The notes: generated by a model from the letters alone, not told the origin. 64,000 nt of DNA from Meghimatium bilineatum (GCA_034231615.1 CM067317.1:49744282-49808281), one strand, 5' to 3'. Positions 32,537-43,969 are shown, counted from the first letter of the stretch. A program made the numbers and translations.

Positions 32537-35500
32537 CTGATCATGTACTGTTTGATATGATTCAAGCTGAGATCTTGGGGTATTGTTCCTACTAACGTAT
32601 CAACAATTTGATTCTCTTTGACCTTAAAATGATAGTCACCTTTGTTTGGTTTTAAAGTTGGTGTTATTACAATGTCTATGGTCATGGTTCCGGTCAGCGA
32701 AGGAAAGCCTTGATCAATAGCTGCAATTATGAGTGTGTGAAAGCTGTTTACTGACTCTAGAGAAGTTGCTGTTTTGATCACACCTGTCATGGATTCGATA
32801 TTGTACAAGTGATCAATGTTACCACTCTGAATGATGTACGATAATTTTCCATTCCTTCCCGTGTCTCTATCTGAGGCTTGGACTTGGCCTATCGATGTTA
32901 AGATTGGTGTTTCCCTTTTGATAGTAATTTCTAATCTGGACATTCCAAACAGGGGAGCAATATCATTCACATCTCTGACTGTGATTGTCACAACCTTAGT
33001 ACCTACTAATGGCGGTGTGCCTCCATCTTTTCCCTGAACAACAAGAATATGTTGACGAGAACTCTCAAAGTCAAGGCTGGAGTTGAGAGACATAGCACCA
33101 GTATTGGGGTCAATAGCAAACTGACCATTAGAGTTACCTGACACTATTGAGTACTGTATATTTCCATTTACCCCAGAATCTAGATCATTGGCAAATACAA
33201 TTTGAAAGACCGTTCCAACCAGGAAATCCTCAGGAAGTGTAACTTCACTGGATATGTTAGCAAACACTGGAGCATGATTGTTTGAATCAATGTTTATAAC
33301 CAGTAGAGAGAAGCCAGTTCTGCTATTCATTCCAGCAATATCAGTAGCTGTGACAATGAGATTGTGACATTTAGCTATTGAGTATTCAAGTTTCTTTGTA
33401 AGACTAATATCACCTGTAGATGGATTAACAGTAAAGTATTGATTTGGCTCAATAGAATATTGAATGGTTCCATAAGATCCAGCATCTTTATCTGTAGCAA
33501 TTACTTTCCCAATAACTGTTCTCATCGAGGCTGTTACACTGACGTTCCAGATAACAACATCTGGGGAAAATACTGGGTCGTACCTGTTGACTTGTATAAC
33601 TGTGATTGTTAAAGTAAAGTTTGCGCTCAATGAAAAATTGTTCTTGTTATAAGCTGTAATAGTTAAGATATACGCAGTGCTTAATGAGTAATTAAGACCA
33701 CCAATGAGCTGCAACCTTCCAAAGTGAAGCTCCACATAGAATTTGCTAGAGTCCCCACTTGTCAATGAATACAGTAGATCTCCAGGATTTGTTGATGATT
33801 GTTCTGTCGCTCCACAATAAGTTGCATCTACATCATACAAAAGACTTGATGTGATGTGAATTTCTTCAACAGAAATGCTGTCAGTTTTTCTATCAAAACA
33901 TGGCGTCTTCAACTCTGGAGTGATTATAATCATCACGTAAGCTGTGGAGCTTCTAGGAGGATCCCCGTGATCAGTTGCCTGAACAATTAGGTCTATGCTG
34001 CTTTGAATATTAGCATCCAAAGATGCTCTATTTGTTAATGTCTTCCCATTTATAGATAATTTTCTATTAGGATCCCCACTTATGATGGTTAAAGTTAAAT
34101 CCTTATTGACATCAGTGTCAAGATCTGTTACAGAGAAAGTTACTAAATTTGTGCCAGCTCCAGTGCCATGTGGAACAACTATTTCAATGTTGCAAGTATT
34201 AAAAAATGGATCATTATCATTTGCATCAATAATTGTTACAACTAAGATTGTGTCTTCTGTTTTTCCATTTAAGTTACTCACTCGAATACCTATGTTTATT
34301 GTAGCAGCACTTTCTCTGTCCAGTTCATACATCAAATATACCACACCTGTTGTTTCGTCAATAGTAAAATTATTGCCATCATTACCACTAGTGATTGCGA
34401 AGATCAAATCTGACTTACTGCCATTACTTTTAACATCAATTTTGGCAACCATAGCACCAACTGTAGTATTTTCTGAAAGTGTTACGTCAACCTTACCTCC
34501 AGATTGCACAATCATAAAATTATTATCATCAACATGAACTACTTCCACATAAACAATCATTGTGCTGTTCAAGGGTGGAACTCCTCTGTCAATAGCACAA
34601 ACAACAATTGTGTAGAATGACTGGATATTATAATCAAGTTTAGATACTAAACGGAAAACTCCACTGACATCATAACTGAACATATGAAACGGATCTCCAG
34701 AAATTATTCTGTATTCAACATCTGCATTTTCTTGAATATCCAGATCAAACACTGAGTACTGATTTAGTAGCAATTGAGGTGTTGATGTCTCTAATATCCT
34801 GAGGTAGTCAGACGACATTTTGTATATGGGGGCATTGTCATTACTATCCTGAACTAACACAGTTAGCGTCTGCTGCACAGACTGCCCATTCATTGTTGTT
34901 GCTGTGATTGTCAACTCAAACCGGTCTTTTATTTCTCTATCAAGTTTTTGAACAACTATTAAACTTCCTGTTTTTAGATTGAGATTAAATTTCCTCTCAA
35001 TGTTTCCATTCATTATTTCGTATCGGATATTGTTCGCCCCTCTCGCTGAAACTCTATATACAATATTTCCAACACTTGTGTTCTCTGGGACTGTAATTTG
35101 TGCTGGTAGATTTAAGAAAGAGAGGATGGTCTCCACAGTAATGTGAACTTGTACCTCTGTTGTTCTTTTCGGTGTTCCCTGATCACTAACACCAATAAAG
35201 GCAACATAATAACCTTCAGATGGTGCGGTTAGTAACTTCATCTCGCCAGTAATTTTATTTACATTCACAATAATACTAGGATCACAGCTTTCAACATCGT
35301 ATTGTAAAACTGTATTAGGATTCAAATCTATACAATTAAGTTTTCCTATCGTATCTTTGTTGTTATTGTGCGCTATCGTTACTGTCTGAACTGGATCACA
35401 CATAGGATCGTTATCATTTTCATTTAAAATAAATGCGTTGATAACACCGGTAGATGATTTAATAACTGTGGTTGACTTATCTGCTGCTATCACAATCAGG

Positions 35501-35663
35501 CTGTAGAATTGGGTCAACTCAAAATCTAGTTTGATGCCCACATAAAGGTCACCAGTTTCTTTCACAAGAACAAATGGCACATTATCATCTTGAAGGTAGT
35601 ACTCAATTTTCCCATCTTTGCCATCATCTAAGTCAGTGGCTGTAACTGAAGTGACATGGGTCC
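32537..35663 (-). CDS. Cadherin gene exon 9: giant exon with about ten EC repeats
   Basis: This single 3,127-nt exon (1,041 codons plus 2+2 split bases) runs from a TTCACAG acceptor, phase 1 in, to a GTCAGT donor, phase 2 out. It completes the repeat begun in exon 8, then holds about nine more, and starts another that finishes in exons 10-11. Linkers in order, by approximate codon: NENDNDP (80), none (177), DSNDNAP (275), VDDNNF (377), DANDNDP (482), none (584), VNRYDP (694), DSNNHAP (795), DVNDIAP (897), none (1003). Motifs such as LDRE, LDFESS, AIDRGVPP and ATDHGDPP recur. Three linkers lack the calcium motif, so parts of the rod may be calcium-free and flexible (inference). No frameshift or internal stop. 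Confidence 0.95.
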
Positions 35664-36139
35664 CTGTGAATAGTTATTGCAGGAACTGTAATATGTAATA
35701 TATTATAGTAAGTAATTTGAACAAATTTGCAAATATTTTGTTACAAAATTAATAATGAATAAACACTGCAAGAAATGTATATTATAGTACGTTTGTTCGT
35801 CCGTATGCGCTGTTCACAAACTATAAGGAAGTGCAAGTTTGTAGGTCTTGTTCTCTTTGTGCCAGATATGCAATTTGACTTTTGACTCTCAGTTGTCTTT
35901 CTTACTTTTTTTCTGGGCATAAGGTTTATCTCAATGTGCTTTTAAGTTCAAAAGACTGTTTGTGAGTTCAAAGTACAGGAACAAGAATGAGGCAGCTTTC
36001 AATTCTGAAATGAGAAATCCGGTACTTTGTCATGCAATGCCATGAACTGAGCAGGTCTCTATTCCAGAAAGTGAAATGAGGTACTTTGTTATTTGATGGC
36101 AATTTTCTACTCTGTAAGGGCTAATGATGTACTTTGCCA
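35664..36139. other. Intron sequence, nothing recognised
   Basis: Upstream flank of the giant exon; a loose GGTACTTTG(C/T)CAT word recurs about every 60 bp (36022, 36072, 36131). Confidence 0.45.
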
Positions 36140-36640
36140 TGACTCACTTGAAACTTTAAGACAGGCTGCAAGAAAAATTAAAGCTTTTGATTTACTTTTG
36201 ACAGACTGAACATTTGTATCAGGCTTTATCACAGAAACATGGACACTAAATAAACAATTAAAAGACAGAATTGATGCCTTCGAGATGTGGGTATATAGAA
36301 GAATAGGGAGTTCATCATGGAAAGAGAAGAAAACAAATAAAGAGGTGTTAAAAACACTTAATATGAAGAAAGAACTACTAAGAGGAATAAAGATCAAGCA
36401 AATAAAATATTTTGGACATTAAAAGACCTTATTGAAGATCTTACTTGAGGAATAGACAAAGAGAAGCGAGCAATAGGTAGGCAGATACAAGTGGGAGAGT
36501 AACATCACACGATGGACAGGTTACAGTCTAGTAGAGTGCACCACCAAGACAAGAGACAGGGGATGTTGGAGATCAGTTGCAGCCAACCCTCGTTACGGAG
36601 ATGGCACTTGATGATGTTGATGATCACAGAGGATATTATA
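36140..36640 (+). mobile_element. LINE C-terminal fragment
   Basis: The plus frame reads ETWTLNKQLKDRIDAFEMWV, YRRIGSSSWKEKKTN, QIKYFGH, RYKWESNITRWTGYSLVE and KTRDRGCWRSV. These are the successive C-terminal blocks of RTE-like LINEs, with an internal stop after GH. It lies upstream of the giant cadherin exon. Confidence 0.82.
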
Positions 36641-37114
36641 TCAATCCAAATAATGTATTCCCATAAGCAATCTTTTTCTTCCTTTATTAGCTAAACAAGT
36701 ATGTTGGTTTAAAGCCCAAGGAAGTGGTAAGACAAGGCTCTAACCAGTATGATTCTAGTTCAGGCAATATACCCAAAGAGCTAGCTTTATTCTTATCTCT
36801 CCTAGCAAGTGGCGTACTGAACGCATGACATTATATGGATTGTGTGATCAAAAGTGACCATTGCTGATACTCCCAAATGTCTGCAGGCTTTCATGTGATT
36901 GAATGTCTGCACACAAAATGGTGGAACATGTACTTTACAAACACATATAGACCCCCTTCAGGTAGGATGCTTCTTCTCAACACATTACATTATAATCATG
37001 TGTCATAGATTAAACATCATGATCTAGTCAAAGTTAACTAGAGATTATCTAGTCAAAGATCACTCATGTCATGCTGCTTTCTTTGTTAATTTTCGTATTC
37101 TCATTCAGTCTTGC
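36641..37114. other. Intron sequence, nothing recognised
   Basis: No coding similarity or repeat seen. Confidence 0.5.
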
Positions 37115-37500
37115 CACCTAGTTACATCATCATCATCAGGTAGCATATCCTGAACAGGATGTAGCAGTTATCACAGACTTTTGAAACTTCTGTCGATCTT
37201 GAGCTATCTTCCTGCTTCTGTTACTGTCATGTTCAGGTGATCTTTGATGTCTTGAGTCAATCTTCTTATTGGTCTGCCTCTTGTTCGTCTCCTAACATCA
37301 TCCCCTCCATTATGGTCTTCTCTAGGCTGTCATGGCGTTTGATATGGCTAAAATGGTGTAATTTTCTGGAAAAAACTATGTTGTTTAGCCAGTTTTCTTT
37401 TGCACATTGCATACCAGTGAGAATTAGTCTTCTGGGTATGAAAGAAATCTCTGGACAAAGTGCCTCATTGCACATAGGAAGAAAAGTTTCATCTCTCACA
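37115..37500 (-). mobile_element. LINE C-terminal fragment
   Basis: The minus strand reads KLHHFSHIKRHDSLEKTIME, then RPIRRLTQDIKDHLNMTVTE and a tail with CATCATCATC (plus strand). Same 3' end as 10858 (plus) and 55265 (minus). Confidence 0.78.
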
Positions 37501-37551
37501 ATTCCTAGGGATCACGGCAAACATTTTTCCTCATCAAATCATCTATACACA

Positions 37552-37619
37552 TCATATTTGTATGCAGGATACGCATCATCTGTGTATGCAGGATACACTT
37601 CATCTATGTATGCAGGATA
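37552..37619. repeat. 24-bp tandem repeat, 3 copies
   Basis: Three copies of a unit with TATGCAGGATACACTTCATC. Confidence 0.85.
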
Positions 37620-37954
37620 AAGATTGAGTAAACAATGCAACATTGCTAGCGAGGTTGTGCAGTAATTAAATATATGCTGGCTGCAGGACGTGAGCTTGTT
37701 CTTCATCAGTTGGTTCTATCAGTTGCTAATTCTGGATTAGGTATTCTCAAATTCCCAGTGTGAACCAGAACATATTCAAATGAGGGAATGTGTATAGCTC
37801 TTGGATGCACTATAGATTGTGATTGTGAGATCCATTGCGAAGATTAGATATATACTTATATTTCTATCAATATTCTCTCATCAAAACCAAAGCATTTATG
37901 GGTATCACTATGGACCAGAGACACTCACTATAGGAATACTAGTAATCACTGATC

Positions 37955-38320
37955 ACAAGGGCTCAAGAATTAAGTGTAGCATGTAATGGATAAAAATGCC
38001 ATGGACAACTAAGAAAACTAATGCAGGGGTTCTCATTGATGCTGACATAAAAAGATCAATCATATCAAACATTAGGGGCAGACAGTTAAGATTCTAGGGC
38101 ATGTGCTGAGAAGAACACAGCTTGAACACTTAATAAAATAACCATTGGAATGATCAAGGGGAGAAGAGATAGGAGACGACAAAGAGAAAAGTTGCTAGAT
38201 GAACGTGTATTGTGGCACGGTAGAAGTTCACCAACCAACCATATTTACAATACAAGAGACAGAGAGTCGTGAAGAAACTTGATAGCCTACACCATTCAGC
38301 ATGGCACTTGATTGATTGAT
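37955..38320 (+). mobile_element. LINE C-terminal fragment with ATTG tail
   Basis: The plus strand reads MPWTTKKTNAGVL, SNIRGRQLRF and GTTGCTAGATGA..., ending GCACTTGATTGATTGATG. A close relative lies at 53760-54170 with the same ending. Confidence 0.75.
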
Positions 38321-38449
38321 GTCATGGATGGTACATGAAAAAATTAAATAGGCATATTACAACAGTCTCAACTTTAACAATGGAGAAAAATGGCCTCAGA
38401 TTGATGAAACAATGACAATCTTTTATACGGTCATAATTACCCTTGACAG

Positions 38450-39061
38450 ATAATGTAGAGTGGGGAATGGAATAACAAACCTTGAAATTAATCAACTGAT
38501 AGCTGATAACTCAGAAGATTATATCATAGTGTTCACATATGGATCTGTCCGTCATAGTGAGAAATCTGGCTGGGGCTTTATAGCTAGTGCAAGTGATAAC
38601 ATTATTTACAAGCACAATGGAGCATATACAACTACTTCCGGTATATGGATGGAGGTCAGGGTTTACTGCTCTCCAATGGTTCATTTTACTACGGCAGTGT
38701 CTGACTCTCAGTCCATGCTTCCAAAGAATCAAAACGGTAGGTGCTGGTACAAGTAGATGGACTCTAAAACCTGTTTGAAACTTCTTGGTGTCGCATGGAT
38801 TTAATGCCCTGGACCAGCTTTTGCTAGCGAAAATGAGAGAGCAGATGGGATTCACTGAATGCACCTAAATCAGTGAATTTAGAATGGATAAGGGGTTCAT
38901 TTTTTTGGGTTGCTTGGCATGCCTGTTGAATATAGACACTACTATAAATGATGCATCAAGGATAAGATTGAAAGAATTTGGTATTCAGTGTGGCATGAGC
39001 AGAGCATGGCATCTAAGGGGCAGAATGAGGATTGTGTTCCACCAGCGAGCCACTAGAACCA
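38450..39061 (+). mobile_element. RNase H LINE fragment (family L-H), pseudogene
   Basis: The first half reads FTYGSVRHSEKSGWGFIA (the catalytic D of TDGS is changed to Y) and VSDSQSMLPK; frameshifts follow. The second half reads FGIQCGMSRAWHLRGRMRI, matching the LRCGVARDEHFGGRRRM block. Interrupted at 39073 by another LINE. Confidence 0.8.
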
Positions 39062-39072
39062 TCAGTATGTAT

Positions 39073-39443
39073 CAGTCAGTTTCTCTTTTGCCAAGTTTGG
39101 CAGATAGGGCGGATGTCATAGTTATCCATGCATGTAGGTCAGTTGCTAGGGATTGCAGGTCTTGTACATCTATGCCTGTTGATTTTAATTCATTCATAAA
39201 TGTTCTTCTGAGTGTTGTTTTTGGTATTCCCTGTTTTCTTTTCCCTTCTGGTGTCCACATGAAGGCTTGTCGTTTGTCGTGGATCTTGTGCTATTTAGTA
39301 TTTGTTGAAATATTTATTGATGTTTTCATTTTGCTTAGAACTATAACATCCGTTACAGAAACACTGGGAGTTTTACAATGACAATTTGTTAAATCATTGA
39401 TTAACGTATCCTAAGGAATCAAGAACAGAAAAATGTATGTATG
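39073..39443 (-). mobile_element. 5'-truncated LINE 3' end nested in L-H copy, TSD present
   Basis: Flanked by 11-bp TCAGTATGTAT (39062-39072, 39444-39454). The minus strand codes the C-terminus WTPEGKRKQGIPKTTLRRTF then DLHAWITMTSALSAK, typical of R-W-TPEGKRKRGRPKTTWRR LINE ends. The orientation is opposite to the host element. Confidence 0.85.
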
Positions 39444-39454
39444 TCAGTATGTAT

Positions 39455-39540
39455 ACACTTGGATATTTCATTGGAAGGACTGAGCACCCAGGGTTTACTC
39501 AGGTTGCAGTGACGTTGACTCATAATCAATAATAATCAAA
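39455..39540 (+). mobile_element. RNase H LINE 3' end after nested insertion
   Basis: Resumes the L-H element after the 39073-39443 insertion; TTGCAGTGACGTTGACTC aligns with the coding end TTGCAGTGATGATGATCC of the 13140 copy, followed by an AATAAT-type tail. Confidence 0.55.
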
Positions 39541-39602
39541 TAGGATAAAGACTGCAGCTTACTTTTTATGGTAACATTTATGACATCAAATATAACAACT
39601 AC

Positions 39603-39833
39603 CTGGCTTGCTCAGCTCGCTGACCTGGATGTCAGACAAAAATCCAAATACAGGCTCAAATTCGTTCACTGGTTCCACTTTGATGCTGACATAAGCCTGG
39701 GCTGTTAAAGACGGTTGTCCTTTGTCCCATGCCAAAACCAGAAGTAAGTAATCAGTATCCATTTCATAATCAATGACTCCAGTGGCAGAAACATAAACCA
39801 AACCAGTGACTGGGTCCAAATCAAATGGTGAAG
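39603..39833 (-). CDS. Cadherin gene exon 8 (EC repeat end and next start)
   Basis: The exon is 231 nt, phase 1 in (CTTTCAG acceptor), phase 1 out (GTAGTT donor). It carries PFDLDPVTGLVYV, AWDKGQPSLTA and the linker VEPVNEFEPVF, in which the usual DxNDN is degraded to VNEFE. It then opens the next repeat with SDIQVSELSKPG, which continues in the giant exon. Confidence 0.9.
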
Positions 39834-40039
39834 CTGAAAGAGAAATATGATATTTACTAAGGAGCTTAAATGAAAAAAGAATGAAACGCACACAAAATTA
39901 AATAGGGCCTATTTAACAAACATAATGCAAGCTTCTATCCAAAACATGTGCTATAGTGGAGCAAGATAATGGAAAGAAGCATAAGTAGACCAACTTGTTA
40001 AATATGATCACTTCTGAGCAACAACCAGATCTAAACAGT

Positions 40040-40462
40040 AAGTGGATAAGACAATATTTTGATATCTAAGACAATATTTCTAGATCTAATTAGCAAGTGG
40101 CTCAGGCAATATTTCTAGATCTAATTAGCAAGTGGCTCAGGCAATATTTCTAGATCTAATTAGCAAGTGGCTCAGGCAATATTTCTAGATCTAATTAGCA
40201 AGTGGCTCAGTCAATATTTCTAGATCTAATTAGAAGTGGCTCAGGCAATATTTCTAGATCTAATTAGCAAGTGGCTCAGTCAATATTTCTAGATCTAATT
40301 AGAAGTGGCTCAGTCAATATTTCTAGATCTAATTAGAAGTGGCTCAGGCAATATTTCTAGATCTAATTAGCAAGTGGCTCAGGCAATATTTCTAGATCTA
40401 ATTAGCAAGTGGCTCAGGCAATATTTCTAGATCTAATTAGCAAGTGGATAAGACAATATTTA
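40040..40462. repeat. 35-bp minisatellite, about 12 copies
   Basis: Unit ATTTCTAGATCTAATTAGCA then AGTGGCTCAGGCAAT, with some 33-bp variants. Ends about 115 bp from the donor of exon 7. Each unit contains an AGATCT palindrome. Confidence 0.94.
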
Positions 40463-40575
40463 TAGACATAGCCTATCTTCAAAGTTTTAACTAATACAAT
40501 TTTTTATGTGTAGGCCTATTTTTTTTAAAAGACATAGGCCCTATCTTATAAAAATATATCAAAATGTTTACTTAC

Positions 40576-40693
40576 CTTCAGCAAATGAATAAATGAACTC
40601 TCCGTTGATGCCATTTTCCAGATCGTTGGCAGTGAGGGTAAGAACAGATGTGTACGGTGGTGAATTTTCAGCAACACTTCCTTTAAATGTTAA
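40576..40693 (-). CDS. Cadherin gene exon 7 (EC repeat first half)
   Basis: The exon is 118 nt, phase 0 in (CACCAG acceptor), phase 1 out (GTAAGT donor). It encodes GSVAENSPPYTSV, then TANDLENGINGEFIYS, the usual xxAxDxDxGxNGxxxY block of an EC repeat. A 35-bp minisatellite ends about 115 bp past its donor. Confidence 0.88.
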
Positions 40694-41519
40694 CTGGTGA
40701 AGAACATATGATGGAAATAAAGATGAGAAAACTATATTTTGTAAACCAACATGACAGTGGTAGAAGATGTGCTGTAAAATGAAAGGAGATTCCTAACTAA
40801 TACAAACCATTTATATATATATTGTATTGTCTATTTTCTAAGCTGACATGAATGATATAACTGTGTTATCCTTACTTGCTGATAAGCTTACGGATGGGAG
40901 AGTAAGTGTGCTAAATAAAATACCAGAAGCGTCATATTGATTGCCACAAATTAATATTTGTTCCATATCTTTGATATTATCTATCCAGTATGAGTATTGC
41001 CATATTCACTAAAAAAATGTTGTAAAAACATAGATGATGATGTTTTTTCACAAGTGAAGTTGAGCAAGGCATATAAAAAAGGTCTATTTGGTTTTTGTGA
41101 GTTCGCAAAAGCTAAGAAGTATAATCTGGGCTCTAAAAAATCTGTTGCAGTGTGAACAGGAACTAATATGGTCTTGAGACAAGACAAAGCTGTCTGACTT
41201 TTTGATTTTGTCTCAAATTTCCAGCAATGTTCTATACTTTTCAGTTTTTAATACACAAAGGGCATTGAAAGACTCACTGCATTTAATCAGTGCTTAATCA
41301 AATGTCATATCAAATTACCCTTCGGTTTTAATACACACAGAAATCTTACTTTATAACCTCCCCTCGCACCTGCACTTATCTGACCATGTGTTTCCTATAG
41401 TAGTATTCTCTGCTTCAGATATTCAATCAATCCAACACCTTTTTCAAAGCAATGATGATCTTTAACATTGTTAAAATATTTCACATTTCCACTACAAAAC
41501 AGATTTTCTATTCCTATAC

Positions 41520-41677
41520 CTTCGAGAAAATTGGTGGTCTGTCATTGACATCAATGAGGTCAATAACAACTTTTGTAAATGTTCTGTTCTGGAATCTATC
41601 AGAAGAATAGGCATAAATAAGACAATTGACGACTGGTGTTGTTTCCCAATCCAAAAAATTATTGACCAGAACAGCAC
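41520..41677 (-). CDS. Cadherin gene exon 6 (EC repeat second half)
   Basis: The exon is 158 nt, phase 1 in (TTTTCAG acceptor), phase 0 out (GTATAG donor). It encodes the second half of the repeat begun in exon 5, ending in LIDVNDRPPIF, a canonical DxNDxxP calcium linker. The repeat is slightly short in the LDxE region (FLDWETTP). Confidence 0.87.
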
Positions 41678-41734
41678 CTGAAAATATAATCAATAACAAT
41701 ATTATTATAATTATATTATGTCACAGAAGCATGT

Positions 41735-41870
41735 TTTTCTTCTATCACAAGTGATGATATCCATTTGTTACATCCACTTTATGAAATTCAGTTAGAGTAA
41801 TGTCCTTGCCTAAGAGTTCGTAGGTGGCTGATAAAGAGGGCCTAAGCCTTAAGGTGGCCCTAAAGGTCCT
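41735..41870 (-). mobile_element. LINE 3' end fragment with C2H2 finger (family L-Z)
   Basis: The minus strand contains the end of a LINE coding ISHLRTL-QGH and a 3' UTR with CACAAGTGATGATATCCATT (plus strand). The same UTR occurs at 48000-48070 and 61030-61090. Confidence 0.65.
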
Positions 41871-41999
41871 TGGTCAGTTTTGGTATGGGATGATCACTTT
41901 GGATAGTATATAATTTTCCCATAACTTTCTAATGGCATTAACCTACAGATTCAACTGAAAGTTTACAGAGCTGTGATGCTTCCAGTGCTGTTATATGCT

Positions 42000-42470
42000 A
42001 ATGAAAAATGGACTATATATAGATGACATGTTATAAAACTTAGTCACGTCATACAACTTTTCTTAGAAAAGTTGTGAACATCAGGTGGCAAGGCAAGATT
42101 CTGGAAAGCACTGTGTTTGACAGCTGGTATCACAACACTATTCTGATGCAATCACATGGACAGGTCATGTTGTACCCATAATGCCAGATCATCGTCTGCC
42201 AAAGATACTTCTCTATGGTGAGTTGCAGAAGAGCTTACATTCTCAAGGTGGCAAAAACAAGCACTATGATGACTCAAACATCTCACTGGAAGCCGTTGAC
42301 ACAAACCATGATACATGGGAAGTTGCTGCATGAAACAAAGTTACATGTTGTTCTAGTCAAAAAAGGTGCAGCATCTTGTCAAAAGAGGAGAAATACAGCA
42401 GCTCAACAGTGGAAAGCAGCTAGAAAGTTAAAGGCAGATCAGAAATGTCTTTAAGGTTCTTTGCAGCCAG
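42000..42470 (+). mobile_element. LINE C-terminal fragment (family L-Z)
   Basis: Plus frames read WTGHVVPIMPDHRLPKILLY, SQGGKNKHYDDS and DTNHDTWEVAA, followed by SSTVESS-type Ala/Arg-rich codons in another frame. The homologous intact order is seen on the minus strand at 48000-48457. Confidence 0.75.
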
Positions 42471-42834
42471 GATAGGGCTTATTAATGGTAAAGCAAAATG
42501 AATTAAACTGGTTACTAAAAACACTTACCTTACCTATGAATAAAAATATATTTAAAAAAGTATATAAAAAAACATACAATAAAACTACACAGGACAAATC
42601 TCAACATGTCGGTCCAAATGGGACCTTTTTCAAGAGACAAATAACTTATAAACAAAACAATAATACATAAAATAGATGATTGAAATTCTATCAAGCCATG
42701 TTTCTATGACGCAGAAATGGAAACACATCTAGTAAAAGAGAAAATGTGTGCTTTCATTATAAACAAAAACAATTACCATTTGTTCGTTCAGTTACTGCGG
42801 CATCCTCCACTTTGTCGGACACCCTCCGCCCATT

Positions 42835-42960
42835 TGGTTATTTATATAGGGCTTATTAGCCATCTATGAACTCATAGTCAAAGATATGACTCCAAATGAA
42901 TATCATAAAGTGGATGTAACAAATAGTATCCTTTGTGATGTACGAACAAAACAGATACAG
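42835..42960 (+). mobile_element. LINE 3' end fragment (family L-Z)
   Basis: Contains IGLISHL and the same 3' UTR words as 48050 (GATGTAACAAATAG...). Together with 41735-41870 it forms an inverted pair around the plus-strand 42000-42470 fragment. Confidence 0.62.
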
Positions 42961-43173
42961 TTAGTTTCTGCTGTTGAGCCGCTGCATTTAATCAGTGCTT
43001 AAAATGTCATATCAAAAGCAAACTCAGTTTCTGTTATCAACTATTTTCTGTTTGTGCTCAAATTGTGGTCAATCTCTTACAAATCATGTTCCACTCTCTT
43101 CCTCCATATTGCTTTTAGTCTTTTATGCTCCCTCCATCAGGTATCCACCCTAGAACAGTTATAGTGGCTAAAT

Positions 43174-43398
43174 GAATAATATAATTAAGAAATAGCAAGG
43201 AATTACAGAAAAAAAATCAGAAGGCTGCAAACTGGATTTGAGCCAGGTCCGTTCATTTGGCACCTATTCGCCTCGTAACTTGAGTCAATACATTTTTCAA
43301 TAACGCGGATTAGTCAAATATATAAAATATTGCGAGGCAAATCGTTGCCAGCTGAAAGGACCTGGTTCAAATGTCGTCTGTTGCCTTCTGAATTTTTC
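43174..43398. mobile_element. Foldback element with about 70-bp arms
   Basis: Left arm 43208-43278 (CAGAAGGCTGCAAACTGGAT, AGCCAGGTCCGTTCATTTGG, CCTCGTAA) is the imperfect inverse of 43331-43398 (roughly 80 percent identical by eye). A 12-bp direct repeat TAGTGGCTAAAT lies on both sides (43162-43173, 43400-43411), possibly a TSD. No ORF; class unknown. Confidence 0.65.
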
Positions 43399-43404
43399 TA
43401 GTGG

Positions 43405-43610
43405 CTAAATTAGTTTTCTCTCGCAACATATGTTTGATCTAAATTAGTTTCCTCTCAACATATGTTTGATCTAAATTAGTTTCCTCTCACAACATATGTT
43501 TGATCTAAATTAGTTTCCTCTCAACATATGTTTGATCTAAATTAGTTTCCTCTCAACATATGTTTGATCTAAATTAGTTTCATCTCACAACATATATTTG
43601 ATCTAAACAC
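43405..43610. repeat. 32-34-bp tandem repeat, about 6 copies
   Basis: Unit CTAAATTAGTTTCCTCTCAA then CATATGTTTGAT. The first unit overlaps the direct repeat at the right side of the foldback element. Confidence 0.9.
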
Positions 43611-43969
43611 CAACACCTCTTCTTACTGACATTATGCAAGAAGTTTATGGTTAGAGATAGTCTTTGAACAGAATAAATATCTGCAGGATTTTCTGCAGGC
43701 ATATTATGGAAAGCTCAAAGTTTGAACATTTCTTCTATTATTCAAAATAAAAGTTTATAAATGATAATATCCTGAAATATTAGATTTGAAGAAGCAATTA
43801 TTGAATAAGAATGAAATAGACAATATTTTACTCTGGCAAGACAAATGCTTTTGAGCTGTTATATACATGAATGAAGATATCAAAGAAGATTTTCAATTCC
43901 AATTTTTCTGCAGTATGTTCATATTCCAAACATTGTCTGTATCAAAGATAGGTTCTATCCATGCACCTT

